Part shown: positions 54,050-64,000 of the stretch, in pieces | Position numbering within the stretch: position 1 is the first letter of the stretch | Layout of the letters: each line of letters opens with the position of its first letter | Source of the DNA: Marvania coccoides | Lineage: Eukaryota > Chlorophyta > Trebouxiophyceae > Chlorellales > Chlorellaceae | DNA length: 64,000 nucleotides | Direction of reading: 5' to 3' | Assembly (NCBI GenBank): GCA_963854735.1 | Contig: OY978098.1 | Span: 2,616,001-2,680,000 of the forward strand | The notes under the pieces: generated by a model | The model's input: the letters and a program-made list of their open reading frames with translations, nothing else | Databases searched by the model: none | Told to the model about the DNA's origin: nothing | Made by a program: the position numbers and the translations under genes

Positions 54050-57000
54050 ATGGGCGGCACAGAATCGAAAATTGCACAGAAGACGGACATCGAGAAGACA
54101 GCTGTTCACCGGCCAGTTCTTGTGTCCCCTCCTGAACACCCAGACCAAGGCAACGAAAAGCTTAACATCGAGCCCGACCAGCCCGGATCCGAGAGCTCCG
54201 AGGAGGTGCGGCCAGTTTCTGTCCCATTGTTTTCAGTCATTTATATTCTTTTCCAAGCCTCAACCGAACGTTTCTTCGCCGCCTGCAGGAAGAAAAAGAA
54301 TCGTACAAGGACTGGGTCAGTACCGGTACCCGCTCCACCACAAGCGGGTGCCGAAACTCCAGTCTGGAGTTGAGAGAGGCGTCCGGAGGGGAGTGTGGTG
54401 CTTCCCACACCCACACTCACTCCTCCAACCCATCTGATGACGCTCCATCCTCCACCGGGTGGCTGGGACAGTGCCCCTCCACCGATACCCCGCTCCATCA
54501 CCCTGGAGACCTCCACATGAAGACCTCCACCGCTCCTGTTTCCGGGCCTGCCGCGCACACAGCCCCCCTCCCCCGCACCAGCAACAGCAGCACGGGGGGA
54601 GATAACGTAACGCTCAGCCCCGCCGCCTCTGCGCGCTCCTCTTTCGCGCTGGAACGCGCCAGCTTGGAAGCCAATCGTGCCAGCTTGGAGGCGTTTAACC
54701 ACGCCTTCAAACCGCATGCGGCGGTTGGGCAGGCGGCGCCGCCGCGCGCATCAGACGCCCAGGTCTACGACGAGCTCGAACACGCCGCAGCGGCCATGAC
54801 GCTTGACGTTTTAATGAAAATGGCGGGGATTCCTGGGGGGACGAGAGATCAGTACGCCATGCTGGGTGTGCTTCCCTTGCAGACCCCCGCGCCTTCAGGC
54901 ATGCTAGGCCTGCTGTGGGGCATGAACGAGGAGCAGGTGGGCGCCGTGCTGAGCATGCTGGCCTCTCGTGGCGTGGTCAACGTTGCTCGGCTGCCGACAG
55001 GCCACGTCTGGGCGCTGCCGCAGCCGCAGCATCTGCAGCTGCTGCAAGACGCGTGCAAGGCAGAGCTACCGGGGTACCACGCGCGGCTGGTGGCGGCCTA
55101 CGCCGCGTGCCAAGCCGGCACTGTGGACTGCGGTACCGCTCGTGGCCTGGCTGCAGCCCTGGCAAGCAGACCTGATGATGGGTGAGTTTGAATTGTTTCT
55201 CTGTTCTTTCTATTGTGTATATCATCTTGAATGAGTGGGATTTGGTCCTTACCCGCGTTATTTTACTGCTTCAAAGCTGCCAGGCTGGTATTGGGTGCCT
55301 AAAATATCTTCATTTCCCCAAAGATGTGCCTTGGAAGTATGCCATAATTTTAGTAAGCGTATCATTTTACCTATGATAACCTTGGACTGCAGATACTTTG
55401 TGGCCAACATCGCACACCACTTGGTGGCAGCTGGCCGAATGGACGCCGCCAGGGAGTTGCTGTTCGATTTGGGGTGGTTGGAGAGGAAACTGCGGGCGTG
55501 CGGCCCTGCCGCCGTAGTGGCAGACTTCCGGCGCTACCTGCTGGCCCGCTCCGAGCGTGAAGTCAAGCTCTTGCTGGAAGCTTTTCAAATGTCTGTCGGC
55601 CTCGTTCAAACCCACCCAGAGCTGTCAGGCCTGCTTTCTACCCTGGTCTCTGCACGCCTCATGACCGTGCCCCTTTCCCCCGGTATGGCGGGGCGGCTGG
55701 AGGAGCAGCGCACGCGCCAGCGCGCCGCTACCGCTGCCGCCGCCGCCGCCCGCCGCCCCCGTCCTCTTCCCCCCCACACCCCCTCCCTCGACCAAGCTGG
55801 CGGGCTGCAACGGCTCACCTTGAAAGGTCACCGTGGTGCGGTGCCTGTCCTGCTGCTGACGCCCTCTGGCACCGAGGCTGTGAGCGGTGGCGCTGACGGC
55901 AGCGCCCGCGTGTGGGATTTAGAGATTGGCGACTGCACGCTGGTCATGGAGGGGCACGCAGGGCCAATCACCGGCCTGGCCATCACCGCGGACGGCAGCC
56001 TGCTGGTGTCGTGCTCAGAGGACGGCACAGCGCGCGCTTTTGAGATGGAGCAGGGGCAGTGTCTGCGGGTGTTGGCGGGGCATGTTGGGACCATTAACGC
56101 GCTGATGGTGGATCCGCAGGGACGGTTTGTGGTGACAGCAGGGGAGGATGGCACTGTACGCGTGTGGGACTTGGCCTCCGCCAAGGCGCTGCACGTTCTG
56201 TCGGCCCCTGGAGGCGCGTGTGCTGTGGCGCTGTCGCCGTGCGGTCGCTTTGTGCTGGCGGGCTGCGCCGACGGCTCCTGCCGCATGTTCAACGTTTCCA
56301 CCGGCCAGTCTATGGGCTGCATGACGGGGCACACCCGTTGGGTGTCGGTTGTGGCCTTTCTTCCCGACGGCAAGCACGCTGTGTCCGCCTCGCACGACGG
56401 CACTATGCGTACGTGGAGCCTGCGCTCCGGGCGCTGCTCCGCCGTCGCCAAGGGCCACTCCGGGCGCATCAACGCGCTGGCGCTGTCTGCCGACGGTTCG
56501 ATAGCAGCCACCGCCGGCGACGATTGCACCGCTCGCGTGTGGGATGTGCGCACCGGCGCCTGCAGGCGCGTGCTGCAAGGCCACGCCGCCTGGGTGTCGC
56601 ACGTCGCGCTGTCCCCTGCGGGCGATCGCCTTGTCACCGCTTCTGCCGACAGCACCGCCATCGCATGGGCGGTGGACTCAGGGGAGGTTGTCCGAGTGCT
56701 TGAGGGGCATTCTGGGGTGGTGCTGGGCGCGGCAGTGACCAGGAGGGGCCGTTTTGCAGTCACCGCCGCTGAGGACGGCAGCGTGAGGGTGTGGGATTTC
56801 TCCGCCAGCACCGGCCACACTCCGAGGTGGCACGAGGGCAGGATAAGGGCGCTGGCAGGGCGGGACGGCAAGGTGGTGGCCACCTCAGGGGACGACTGCT
56901 TGGCACGGCTGTGGGACTCTGCACTGGGGGAGTATCGAGGGCTGATCAAGGGCCATGTGGTGCCCATTAGATGGGTGCAGTTTTCGGCAGATGGCAGCAG

Positions 57001-58065
57001 GCTGGTCACGGCGTCGCCCGACCGCCAGGTCTGTGTGTGGGACTGCAACACCACCGAGCTGCTCCACCAGCTTCCAGGTAGGTTATATTTTTGCAGGATG
57101 ATACTAGTCATATCGTTTTTCTCTCGCTTTCCCTCAAATTGCTTGCTCTCTTCCGCAAATATATATATATCGATCCATTCTTTTAATTTGCAATTTGTTT
57201 ATCCCCGTAATTGATGCGGCCACGTAAATTAAGCAGCACACGCCCAAATACTATTACTACTACTGTCTAATTCCTACTTTTCCGCCCCTTCTTTTTTTTC
57301 GCAGTCAACCAGGGCAGCCGCATGAAGAGCTTCGCCGCCTCCGCCGACCTTTCCACCGCCGTCATCTGCCTCTTCGACTCCACTGTCACCATCTGGGACC
57401 TCCCCACGGCCCAGCCCACCCTGCAGCTGCAGCGGTGGGGCGATCGTGATGCCACCAGGGGCCACAGCTCCGCTGTGAACGAGGTGATGATGACTGCAGA
57501 CGGCTCCACGGTGATCACCCTCTCCAAGGACTTCACTTCCCGGGTGTGGGACGCTTCTACTGGGGTGTGTCGGCATGTTTTGGAGGGTCACACCGATCCC
57601 GTGGTGGGCGGGTGCTTGAGCGAAGAAGGGCGGCTGGTGGCGACCTACTCGCACGACGGCACGGCGCGGCTGTGGAGCCTGGACGGTGGGCCAGCGCTGG
57701 CGGTGGTGCGGCTGCCGCAGCTAGTCACGAAAATGACGCTGGCGCCGGGAGGGTGCCGCATGGCGGCGGCGCTGGTTGATGGCACCGTGATCCTCGCCGA
57801 CCTGAAGGCGGCCGGCGGGGAGTGCGTGCTGGTTGAGGGCCACAAGGAGGAGGTCACAGATCTTGGGTTTTCAGCCGACGGCCAACTACTGGTGACCTGC
57901 TCCATGGACTGCACCGCCCGGCTGGTGTCGGCCAAGGACGGCGTGACCGAGGGCGTGTTTGTGAGCGACTGTGGGCTGACGTGCTGCCACTACGACAGCG
58001 TGACTGAGTGCATCATTGCCGGAACTGATCGTGGCGTTGTCCACTTTGTGGACGCAAGCAAATGA
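54050..58065 (+). CDS. APAF-1-like winged-helix/helical plus 14-repeat WD40 protein lacking NB-ARC
   Basis: Four exons (54050-54205, 54289-55181, 55393-57077, 57305-58065; GT-AG) give 1,164 residues. It begins MGGTESKI, an N-myristoylation consensus (Gly2, Ser6, Lys7). A Ser/Pro-rich unstructured region follows to about 215. Residues about 220-310 match the winged helix that follows NB-ARC in APAF-1-like STAND proteins (YAMLGVLPLQTPAPSGMLGL, LLWGMNEEQVGAVL), and about 345-420 the APAF-1 helical domain (YFVANIAHHLVAAGRMDAAR, ELLFDLGWLERKL). From about 493 there are 14 WD repeats, enough for two seven-bladed propellers. No Walker A (GxxxxGK) or Walker B occurs anywhere, so the ATPase switch is absent. 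Such proteins are signalling sensors with the NB-ARC present. A membrane-attached scaffold or regulator role is inferred. Confidence 0.88.
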
Positions 58066-59065
58066 TTGCCGGTATAGGTTGAAACAACTCCCGTTTTCCC
58101 GTTTTTCTCCTCTCCACCCCCACTAATAACCCTAGACATTAGTCAAACTGTTCTACTTTCAAGAGACATTCTAACACATTTGCACATCTACAAGTTCTAG
58201 TGCTGTTTGCCTTTTTCCTGTTTTCCTTTTCTTTTCCTCTATTTCCGTCCAAACAGTTTGTTGTTACCCCTTTCTTTGCCAAGATGGATTTTGATAGTTT
58301 TATTTTCCCCTCTTCTTGTTTTTTCCCCATCTACATTTTCTTTTGGTGTTTTCTTTTTTTCCAAATATGAGCCGCTGTCAGCCGAAAATGAGGCAGCGGC
58401 TCTAAGCTAAATGATACGTTGTTTGATGATACACATACAATGATGCACACTGTTGCGATATCACAAATTGCTGCATGTTATAATGTAAAGACAAACTCAG
58501 CGCGATGACGGCATGGGACAAAGTTGAGAAATCGAGTTTACCGCTCGTATTTCACCATCAGTGGCACGTTCAACAAAATATCTTACACTTTAAATTCTGT
58601 GTTATTGTATTGTCAACTGCTTGCCGTTCTCGCCGTCCGGAGCGTCGTGCATGCCATGCATTTCTGCATGCACCTGTGCCTGTTTTGCACCTGTATTTGC
58701 TCTGCACCTGTTTCTGTGTCGGTCGGGCCGTCAGGGACTCGGGGGCAGGGGCCAGAGCCTAGAAAACTGAGGTTGATCTGACGGAGGGAAAGAGGGCTCC
58801 GCCTTACTGTGGCGGGGTTCGTGGCACGTCGGCTTGCGGATCTCTATAGGAGTGACCACGGTAGTGGACCTTAAACCATTTTAAACCTTGAAAACCTTGA
58901 AACCTTGCTGCTGTGACAGTACCGGAGCAGAATAAAATATTGTTAATGCTAGCATGAAAATAAACTAGTGTAAAATGATTGCTAGATGGGACGGTAGGAG
59001 AACCCTGCAGCCAGCACCTTACACCATAGCTCTCCTTAATGAACGGTTCAGACGCAACGATGACT
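58066..59065. other. Intergenic region with a GC-rich island
   Basis: 58080-58410 is T-rich with TTTTCC runs (the 3'UTR of the APAF-like gene). 58610-58870 is an abrupt GC-rich island without an open frame of protein-like composition. It is followed by a short imperfect AAACCTTGAAA array (58868-58905). The left arm of the inverted repeat begins at 59066. No gene is supported. Confidence 0.5.
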
Positions 59066-59422
59066 CTCGATGCCGCCGTTCTGGAACTCCATCAGAGCAT
59101 ATGCGGCGCGGCGCCCCCCGCTGGCAATATGGATAGGCTGGCTGCTTGCATGCACGAGTTAGGGCGCAAAATCATCCGTGGCGTTGAATTGCGTGCGATT
59201 GGGTGTGAGCTAGACGCAAGATGCATCCACGCCCTGGCCCATGTGGAGGGGTTGCTGGAGATTATCGACACTGGCATCTCATTCCACGCCGCGACCACCA
59301 CCTTCAGGCAGGCGGCGCAAGCGGCAAAGGATCGCGTTCAGGACATCAAAGCCAGCCTGACCATTCTGGTCAATGACAACACCCCGCTTGCGGGAGGCAG
59401 TTTTAGCTTTCAACCACGCGTT
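59066..59422 (+). repeat. Left arm of a perfect 357-bp inverted repeat
   Basis: Reads from CTCGATGCCGCC to ACCACGCGTT. Its reverse complement matches 59511-59867 base for base on my reading. It is an inverted copy of most of the last exon of the unrecognised gene, so a plus-strand frame here repeats that protein (starting DAAVLELHQSICGAAPP) but has no promoter or upstream exons of its own. Confidence 0.95.
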
Positions 59423-60674
59423 GCTGAGAGGCAGGTTCACCCTGAGCGGTGAACGGCAGTCGGTCAAAATCAGAAGCAAACGCATCGCAAAGGGGACGCA
59501 GCACGTCAGTAACGCGTGGTTGAAAGCTAAAACTGCCTCCCGCAAGCGGGGTGTTGTCATTGACCAGAATGGTCAGGCTGGCTTTGATGTCCTGAACGCG
59601 ATCCTTTGCCGCTTGCGCCGCCTGCCTGAAGGTGGTGGTCGCGGCGTGGAATGAGATGCCAGTGTCGATAATCTCCAGCAACCCCTCCACATGGGCCAGG
59701 GCGTGGATGCATCTTGCGTCTAGCTCACACCCAATCGCACGCAATTCAACGCCACGGATGATTTTGCGCCCTAACTCGTGCATGCAAGCAGCCAGCCTAT
59801 CCATATTGCCAGCGGGGGGCGCCGCGCCGCATATGCTCTGATGGAGTTCCAGAACGGCGGCATCGAGCAGCGGAACGGGGCCCGCTGCAGGAGAGTGCAT
59901 CTCCGTTATCCTGCAAGAATGCAAGAAAGAAAACTATGATTAGAAATACACTCACAAAGCTTTGGACGACAAATAAATGCATAAATATATGGTGTCTCTT
60001 TAATTTTTATTTTTGTTGAAAAATAAGATTGAGACTTAATATCCTCGGTGCTTGGTGGGCATATGAAAAAATAAATATACAAATACATATTTAAAATAAA
60101 CAAAGCATTGTGCATACATCAACTCACAGCATGTCCACCACCGCTTGGTCCCCGGCCTGCAGATTCTTCAGCAACATATCCGGTACACGGGCTTGATGGA
60201 CTCCGCGTGTACATAGACTGTGGAACCTATAGTTCTTAGTCATCGACGAGGTCACTCGGGCCGTCCCCAAGCAAGGGAACCCATCCAAGAAAAGGCCAGA
60301 ATGACGAGCAAAAATAGCCTTGAGATCAGGGTCGGAAAGACTGTGAACCCCAGGCTCAAGCTTGAGGAAGCGCATAGATTTCTGAAAAGGAGGATGACAC
60401 GGGGGAAGAGCATAATCAGAAAAGGGGTGTGATGGAAGAACGAAAGTATTCAGCTCACCCTATGGCAAGTGAAAGCGGCGCCTTCTCGAGTGACGAAAAT
60501 TAGATCCCCAGAGGCCTCAATGATGTCTTGGTCCGCCCGGACGTGAGCATGGATGGTGGGAAAGCCTTCCAAGGCAAGGATAATCCCGGGCTGGTCAAAC
60601 TCGGCCCTGCTCGTGCCAGACAGCACACCAGCCGGTGGATCGCTCACGACCCTGAACTGCCCCACGACTGACAT
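59403..60674 (-). CDS. Unrecognised protein; last exon captured in a foldback
   Basis: Three exons (60674-60459, 60381-60128, 59910-59403; GT-AG introns) give 325 residues. I recognise no family. Exon 1 carries LALEGFPTIHAHVRADQD and exon 2 FARHSGLFLDGFPCLGTARV; exon 3 is largely helical (NMDRLAACMHELGRKIIRGV). The coding sequence crosses the loop of the inverted repeat and ends a few codons into the opposite arm (QRVVES then stop), so the present C-terminus is probably a by-product of the rearrangement and the native end may be lost. Exons and splice sites look orderly, so it could be an expressed gene or the protein part of a degenerate element. Two 32-bp direct repeats lie at 60036 and 60825, on either side of exons 1-2. 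Confidence 0.65.
59511..59867 (-). repeat. Right arm of a perfect 357-bp inverted repeat
   Basis: Partner of the left arm at 59066-59422, separated by an 88-bp loop (59423-59510). This arm lies in the sense of the unrecognised gene, which is probably its source. A minus-strand transcript covering 59910-59066 would fold into a 357-bp duplex. Confidence 0.95.
60036..60067 (+). repeat. 32-bp direct repeat, copy 1
   Basis: Begins TTAATATCCTCGGTGCTTGG and continues to CATATGAA. It is identical to copy 2 at 60825-60856, 789 bp away in the same orientation, one copy in intron 2 and the other upstream of the unrecognised gene. Confidence 0.93.
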
Positions 60675-61259
60675 TGTAAGTTTGAGAAGTACTAATTAGT
60701 AGAATTTAAGAAGAGAACCCAGTCTCCAAGCAGCTCTGAGACCCCCAAAAGTCCAAAAAGAAAGACGCACTTTAAAACGATAAAACCGCGAAACCCAATC
60801 CAGTAGTATTCAAGGTTTCAAAGTTTAATATCCTCGGTGCTTGGTGGGCATATGAAGAAAAAAAGTTTAGTTTTCTTTAAAGAAAGACTCAGCGGCCCCC
60901 GCGCCTGGACCGGATACGCGCCGCCAGGATACTCGGGCTTGCACGCATGAAAGGCGTCCCCCTCCACCCAACCCACTACCAAGCACATTGGCAACAAAGT
61001 TTTAAGTTTTTTTTTAATCTGCAGACGAGGCGTCACTCTGGCGCGCCAGATTGTTGTAATAGCATAGTGAATTCATAAATTGCAAGTATATGGCGAAATT
61101 AAAAATATGTCAAATCTATAATCCAAAAAGTGGTCTCATGAAAAAGTGAAATAGAAACCAAGGAAGAAAGTTAGGAAGAACTCCACCGCGTTGGTGATTT
61201 TCCACGTTGCTTGGAACCTTGGGCGGTGTTTAATGAATAAAAACCTAAATTCGGCCGCC
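60675..61259. promoter_or_regulatory. AT-rich divergent 5' region
   Basis: 585 bp between the start of the unrecognised gene and the start of the matrix-protein gene. It includes direct-repeat copy 2, A- and T-rich runs, and a palindrome CTGGCGCGCCAG near 61039-61050. Presumed promoters for both genes. Confidence 0.35.
60825..60856 (+). repeat. 32-bp direct repeat, copy 2
   Basis: Identical partner of the copy at 60036-60067, located 5' of the unrecognised gene's start codon. The pair could mark a duplication, an excised element or a shared regulatory motif; the sequence alone does not say which. Confidence 0.93.
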
Positions 61260-63424
61260 ATGCAGCTGTCAAGGTCGGGTCTTGGGGTCTTTTTGTGCCT
61301 CGCTTGCCTCCTGACAATTGGCCAGACAAAACGATGCCAGGTACACTTAAACGCTCCTTTCGTCCTTCTTGATTAATTATAGCTACGAAAAAAAGAATAA
61401 AAACACTGTGACCGGCTTGCAGGCACGGAAAATTCTTCAAGCTACTGCTGCGGTGCAGGCAATTGTGAGCGTTTTTTCGCTCGCATATCGCTGCTAGTTA
61501 ATGCCCAAATCAAGTATAAACACCATGATTCTGTGTATAACACCATGGTTCGTTTGCAGGCCATCGAGAACCTGAGCGGCTTGACGAGCAACCGCACAGC
61601 TTCTGCGGCTGCTGCTGCACGAGCGACAGCCTATTCCGTCACCCCACTCCCCCGTAAGAACCCACCTTTTTCAACCCATTTCATTTTGAAAATCCGCCGT
61701 TTTATTAACCCACGTCGCTAAAATCTTTTATTATGTCGAGCCACGTCGCTTATATCTTTTGTTGTAAACCCCTGTAATGTATGTATGTATGCAGCCATCG
61801 CTCAATGTCTCACTTTCGCCAACACCAACTACAACGGTGATGTGCTGTTCTTCATCAACAGCGTGGCTGACGTAGGGCGCTGCTGTGAGCTGTGTTCAAC
61901 CCAGCCGGGGTGCAACATCATGGTGTACTGCCCTCAGGTTGGCGGCTGTGACGATGGCGCTGGCCGGATCTATCCCTTTCAGCTGTGCACGTTGAAGAAC
62001 CAACGCTTGGTGGCAGGCACCAGCCCTGGAGCCTACGGTGCTGGGCCTCAGGTAAAAGGGAGATGGATGAGTTTGCTACCGGAACTTCCCAGATCCGACC
62101 TGCCGCCGCTAGACCGCCCAGGGACACTTGCTACTTAGAGGATACACGTTAATTCTTTCTTTACTTTATTTTATTTTTACACTTCTTATCCTTGGTTTTC
62201 TTTCTTCAGGTGCCTTGGATCTCTGGCATCCTCTCACAGTCCTCCTTGGGCCTCTGCGTGGGCTTCGCCGAGGCCGCCGCCTCCGCGGAAGCCGAAGCTG
62301 GGTGCGGCAGCGTCGCGTACGCCGTGGCCATCGCCTCCGCCGTCGACACTTGCGGAAACACCGCTGCCGCTGAGGCGCTCGCTGTGGCCATCGGCGGGAT
62401 CTGTCCAATTTCTTGCGATTCCGCCGTGGCTACCATGCAGTCCGCTGCTGCATCTTTTGGCTGCACCTCCTCCGAATTTGCCATCGCTACTGATGCGGCC
62501 ACCAGTCTCTGCGGTGCCGATCGTTTCGCACAGCTCACCGCCACCATCTGCCCTGAGACCTGCGAGGGCGCCACCGCTGCTGCCGAAGCTTCCATTGCCG
62601 ACGGAGCGGGCTGCGGAACCATTGTCTACGGAACCGCAATCGCCCAGGCCGCCGCAGCTTGCAGATCTGCCTTTGCGAGCGCCACCGCGACGGCCATCGG
62701 CGGGCGCTGCCCTGTTGACTGCGGCTCTGCCGTTTCGGCAGCTGGGGCTGCCGAAGCCAGTGCCGGCTGCAACAGCACCATATTTGGACAAGCGCAGGCC
62801 ACCGCGGTTCTCCTGTGCGGAGCAGAGAACTACTCTGCGAGAGCCGCTGCTCTTGGCGGCATTTGCACCATTGGCGTGTCTCCTCCCACAGATGACGTCA
62901 TTCCGCCTCCTGGACCGGAACGCCAGCCAGTCACGCCCATCATCGTAGCTCCTCCCCTCCCCGAGGTGCAGCCCATCATCACTTTTGAGCCCCCCGTTGC
63001 TCCCCTCCCCGCCCCTTCTCCCGAGGAGCAGCAGCCTCAATTGGTGGTCCCTGATGTCATCGTGCCTTCATCCATCGTCCCCGCAACGGAGCAGCCGCCT
63101 GACGACAACATCGTCGTTATCCAGCCTGCTATCATCATTACCCGCCCCCCTGCCCCTGAGATCGTTGTCACGCCTGACGCTGTCGTCATCGCCCCACCCG
63201 CCCCTGAGACTGCTGCTGTTCCCACCACGGTGGTCATTGGCACCGTCATTTCTGCTCCGCCGGGCCCCGAGACCGTGTTGATTGTTGACCAGCCGCCCAC
63301 TCCACCCGCTGGCCCCCCTCCCACGCAGGAGGGTGCTGCCGTGACCGACAGGGTGGCACGCCCTGAGACCCTGACGCCTCCACCTGGCCCTACAGGCACA
63401 GGTGCGCCCACGACCGAGCGCTGA
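61260..63424 (+). CDS. Secreted matrix/cell-wall protein: PAN-like domain, Cys/Ala repeats, Pro-rich tail
   Basis: Five exons (61260-61340, 61423-61464, 61560-61653, 61795-62051, 62210-63424; GT-AG) give 562 residues. The N-terminus is a signal peptide (GVFLCLACLLTIGQTK); an in-frame ATG at 61233 would only lengthen it. Exon 4 encodes a Cys-rich PAN/Apple-like fold (CCELCSTQPGCNIMVYC). Residues about 165-375 contain four ~50-residue repeats, each rich in Ala with four Cys placed as C, GC, C and C, and often AIGGICP before the last. The remaining ~185 residues are Pro/Val/Thr-rich (PPPGPE-type motifs), like hydroxyproline-rich algal wall proteins. There is no C-terminal membrane helix. A disulphide-bonded wall or extracellular-matrix component is inferred. 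Confidence 0.88.
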
Positions 63425-63863
63425 GCTGCATACCAACTTTATTGAGCATATAATAATCCTCGGGGGACACTGAGGATGTGAAAACTTTGCCAGGCATCCA
63501 TTAATAATAATAAAAAATTGCAAGGGCCTGAAAATTTGAACGCCTCCAAACGTTTATCTTGTGCAAGAGTTGGTACCTGCTATGTTATAAGCAACACAAG
63601 CACATTATCTTTGCCATTAATGCAAAATTACTGGGATAGTTTTCCCGGCAAGCCTCCATGCGTGCTGGTTTCTTAGCGCTGATGTATCTAAAATGCGAAT
63701 GGCTGTTTGAATTTAAGACAATACAGTCGACGTAAAAATATGTTTAGTAAAAAATAATAACTGAGAGAGGGAAAATCAAAATTCAGTACATATGTCCTGT
63801 AACATATTTAATATACATTGGGAGATCTGCGCAAGAACTTGCTCACTCTCAATTGTTAATTCT
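63425..63863. other. Tail-to-tail intergenic region
   Basis: AT-rich spacer holding the 3'UTRs of the convergent matrix-protein and RGG genes. No other feature is seen. Confidence 0.5.
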
Positions 63864-64000
63864 TTAATTCTTATCGGAAACGGTGATCCTCAATTGCGGC
63901 TTTCCGTCTCTGCTGCCGCCACCGCCGCCTCTGCCGCCGCCACCGTTGCCGCGCCCGCCGCGCTCTCCACCGCGATACCTGTTCCCGTAAGAGCCAGTGG
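63864..64000 (-). CDS. 3' end of an RGG-rich protein gene (partial)
   Basis: About 45 codons of a minus-strand exon run into the window edge. They encode a Gly/Arg-rich stretch with RGGERGGRGNGGGGRGGGG-type RGG boxes, then KPQLRITVSDKN and TAA at 63866-63864. RGG boxes are typical of RNA-binding proteins and are often arginine-methylated. The family cannot be decided from the tail; the rest of the gene lies beyond 64000. Confidence 0.75.
   Translation of the reverse strand, partial: TGSYGNRYRGGERGGRGNGGGGRGGGGGSRDGKPQLRITVSDKN

Noticed and set aside
59039..59452. Independent plus-strand gene in the left arm of the inverted repeat
   Set aside because: Its protein is the same as that of the minus-strand gene because the arm is an inverted copy. 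It has no upstream exons and its ends fall at the repeat boundaries.

Overview
The window is nuclear DNA of a eukaryote, almost certainly a green alga (Chlorophyta; trebouxiophyte-like is my best guess, genus not determined). Coding exons are GC-rich and alanine-rich. Introns and intergenic DNA are strikingly AT-rich and T-rich. Most genes are split by short spliceosomal introns. Prp8 and GDP-mannose pyrophosphorylase read like the plant-lineage versions, and several proteins carry long Ala/Gln/Pro low-complexity stretches typical of green algae. I found no organellar, bacterial or viral block and no intact transposase or reverse transcriptase.

Layout, left to right (strand): SDR dehydrogenase (-); CRAL-TRIO/Sec14-like protein (-); a probable gene relic (about 4.7-5.3 kb); a 1,977-residue chromatin protein joining RFTS-like, DDT, WHIM, BRWD-like, ARID and Tudor-like regions (+); Maf nucleotide pyrophosphatase (-); a four-BRCT protein (+); a gene-poor, partly decayed stretch (17.0-19.2 kb); a Gln/Ala-rich nuclear-type protein (+); DAD1 (+); LYRM2-like protein (-); 2OG-Fe(II) prolyl 4-hydroxylase-like protein (-); DNA primase small subunit (+); mannose-1-phosphate guanylyltransferase (-); Prp8 (+); glyoxalase I (-); MPS1/TTK kinase (-); ankyrin-RING E3 (+); 1,499-residue coiled-coil protein (-); TFIIS-N/LW-domain protein (+); DNA polymerase beta-type nucleotidyltransferase with a huge low-complexity tail (-); APAF-1-like WD40 protein without a nucleotide-binding domain (+); an unrecognised gene whose last exon is folded into a perfect 357-bp inverted repeat (-); a secreted Cys/Ala-repeat, Pro-rich matrix protein (+); and the 3' end of an RGG-rich gene (-).

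From about 3.9 kb onward the genes mostly alternate strand, giving head-to-head pairs with 250-400 bp shared 5' regions and tail-to-tail pairs with as little as 61 bp between stop codons. Much of the content is cell-cycle and genome maintenance (primase, MPS1, BRCT protein, DDT/ARID chromatin protein) plus core RNA processing (Prp8, nucleotidyltransferase, TFIIS-N protein). This is a housekeeping neighbourhood rather than an operon or defence island.

The points most worth a second look are: (1) the perfect 357-bp foldback with an 88-bp loop at 59.07-59.87 kb, a candidate long-hairpin/small-RNA locus or an assembly/amplification artefact; (2) the APAF-1-type protein that keeps the winged-helix/helical region and 14 WD repeats but has a probable N-myristoylation signal in place of the NB-ARC ATPase; (3) the multi-domain chromatin protein; (4) five GC-AG introns among about 49 inferred, a high fraction; and (5) the Cys/Ala repeat of the matrix protein. 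All exon boundaries were derived by hand from reading frame, splice consensus and family continuity, without transcript evidence.
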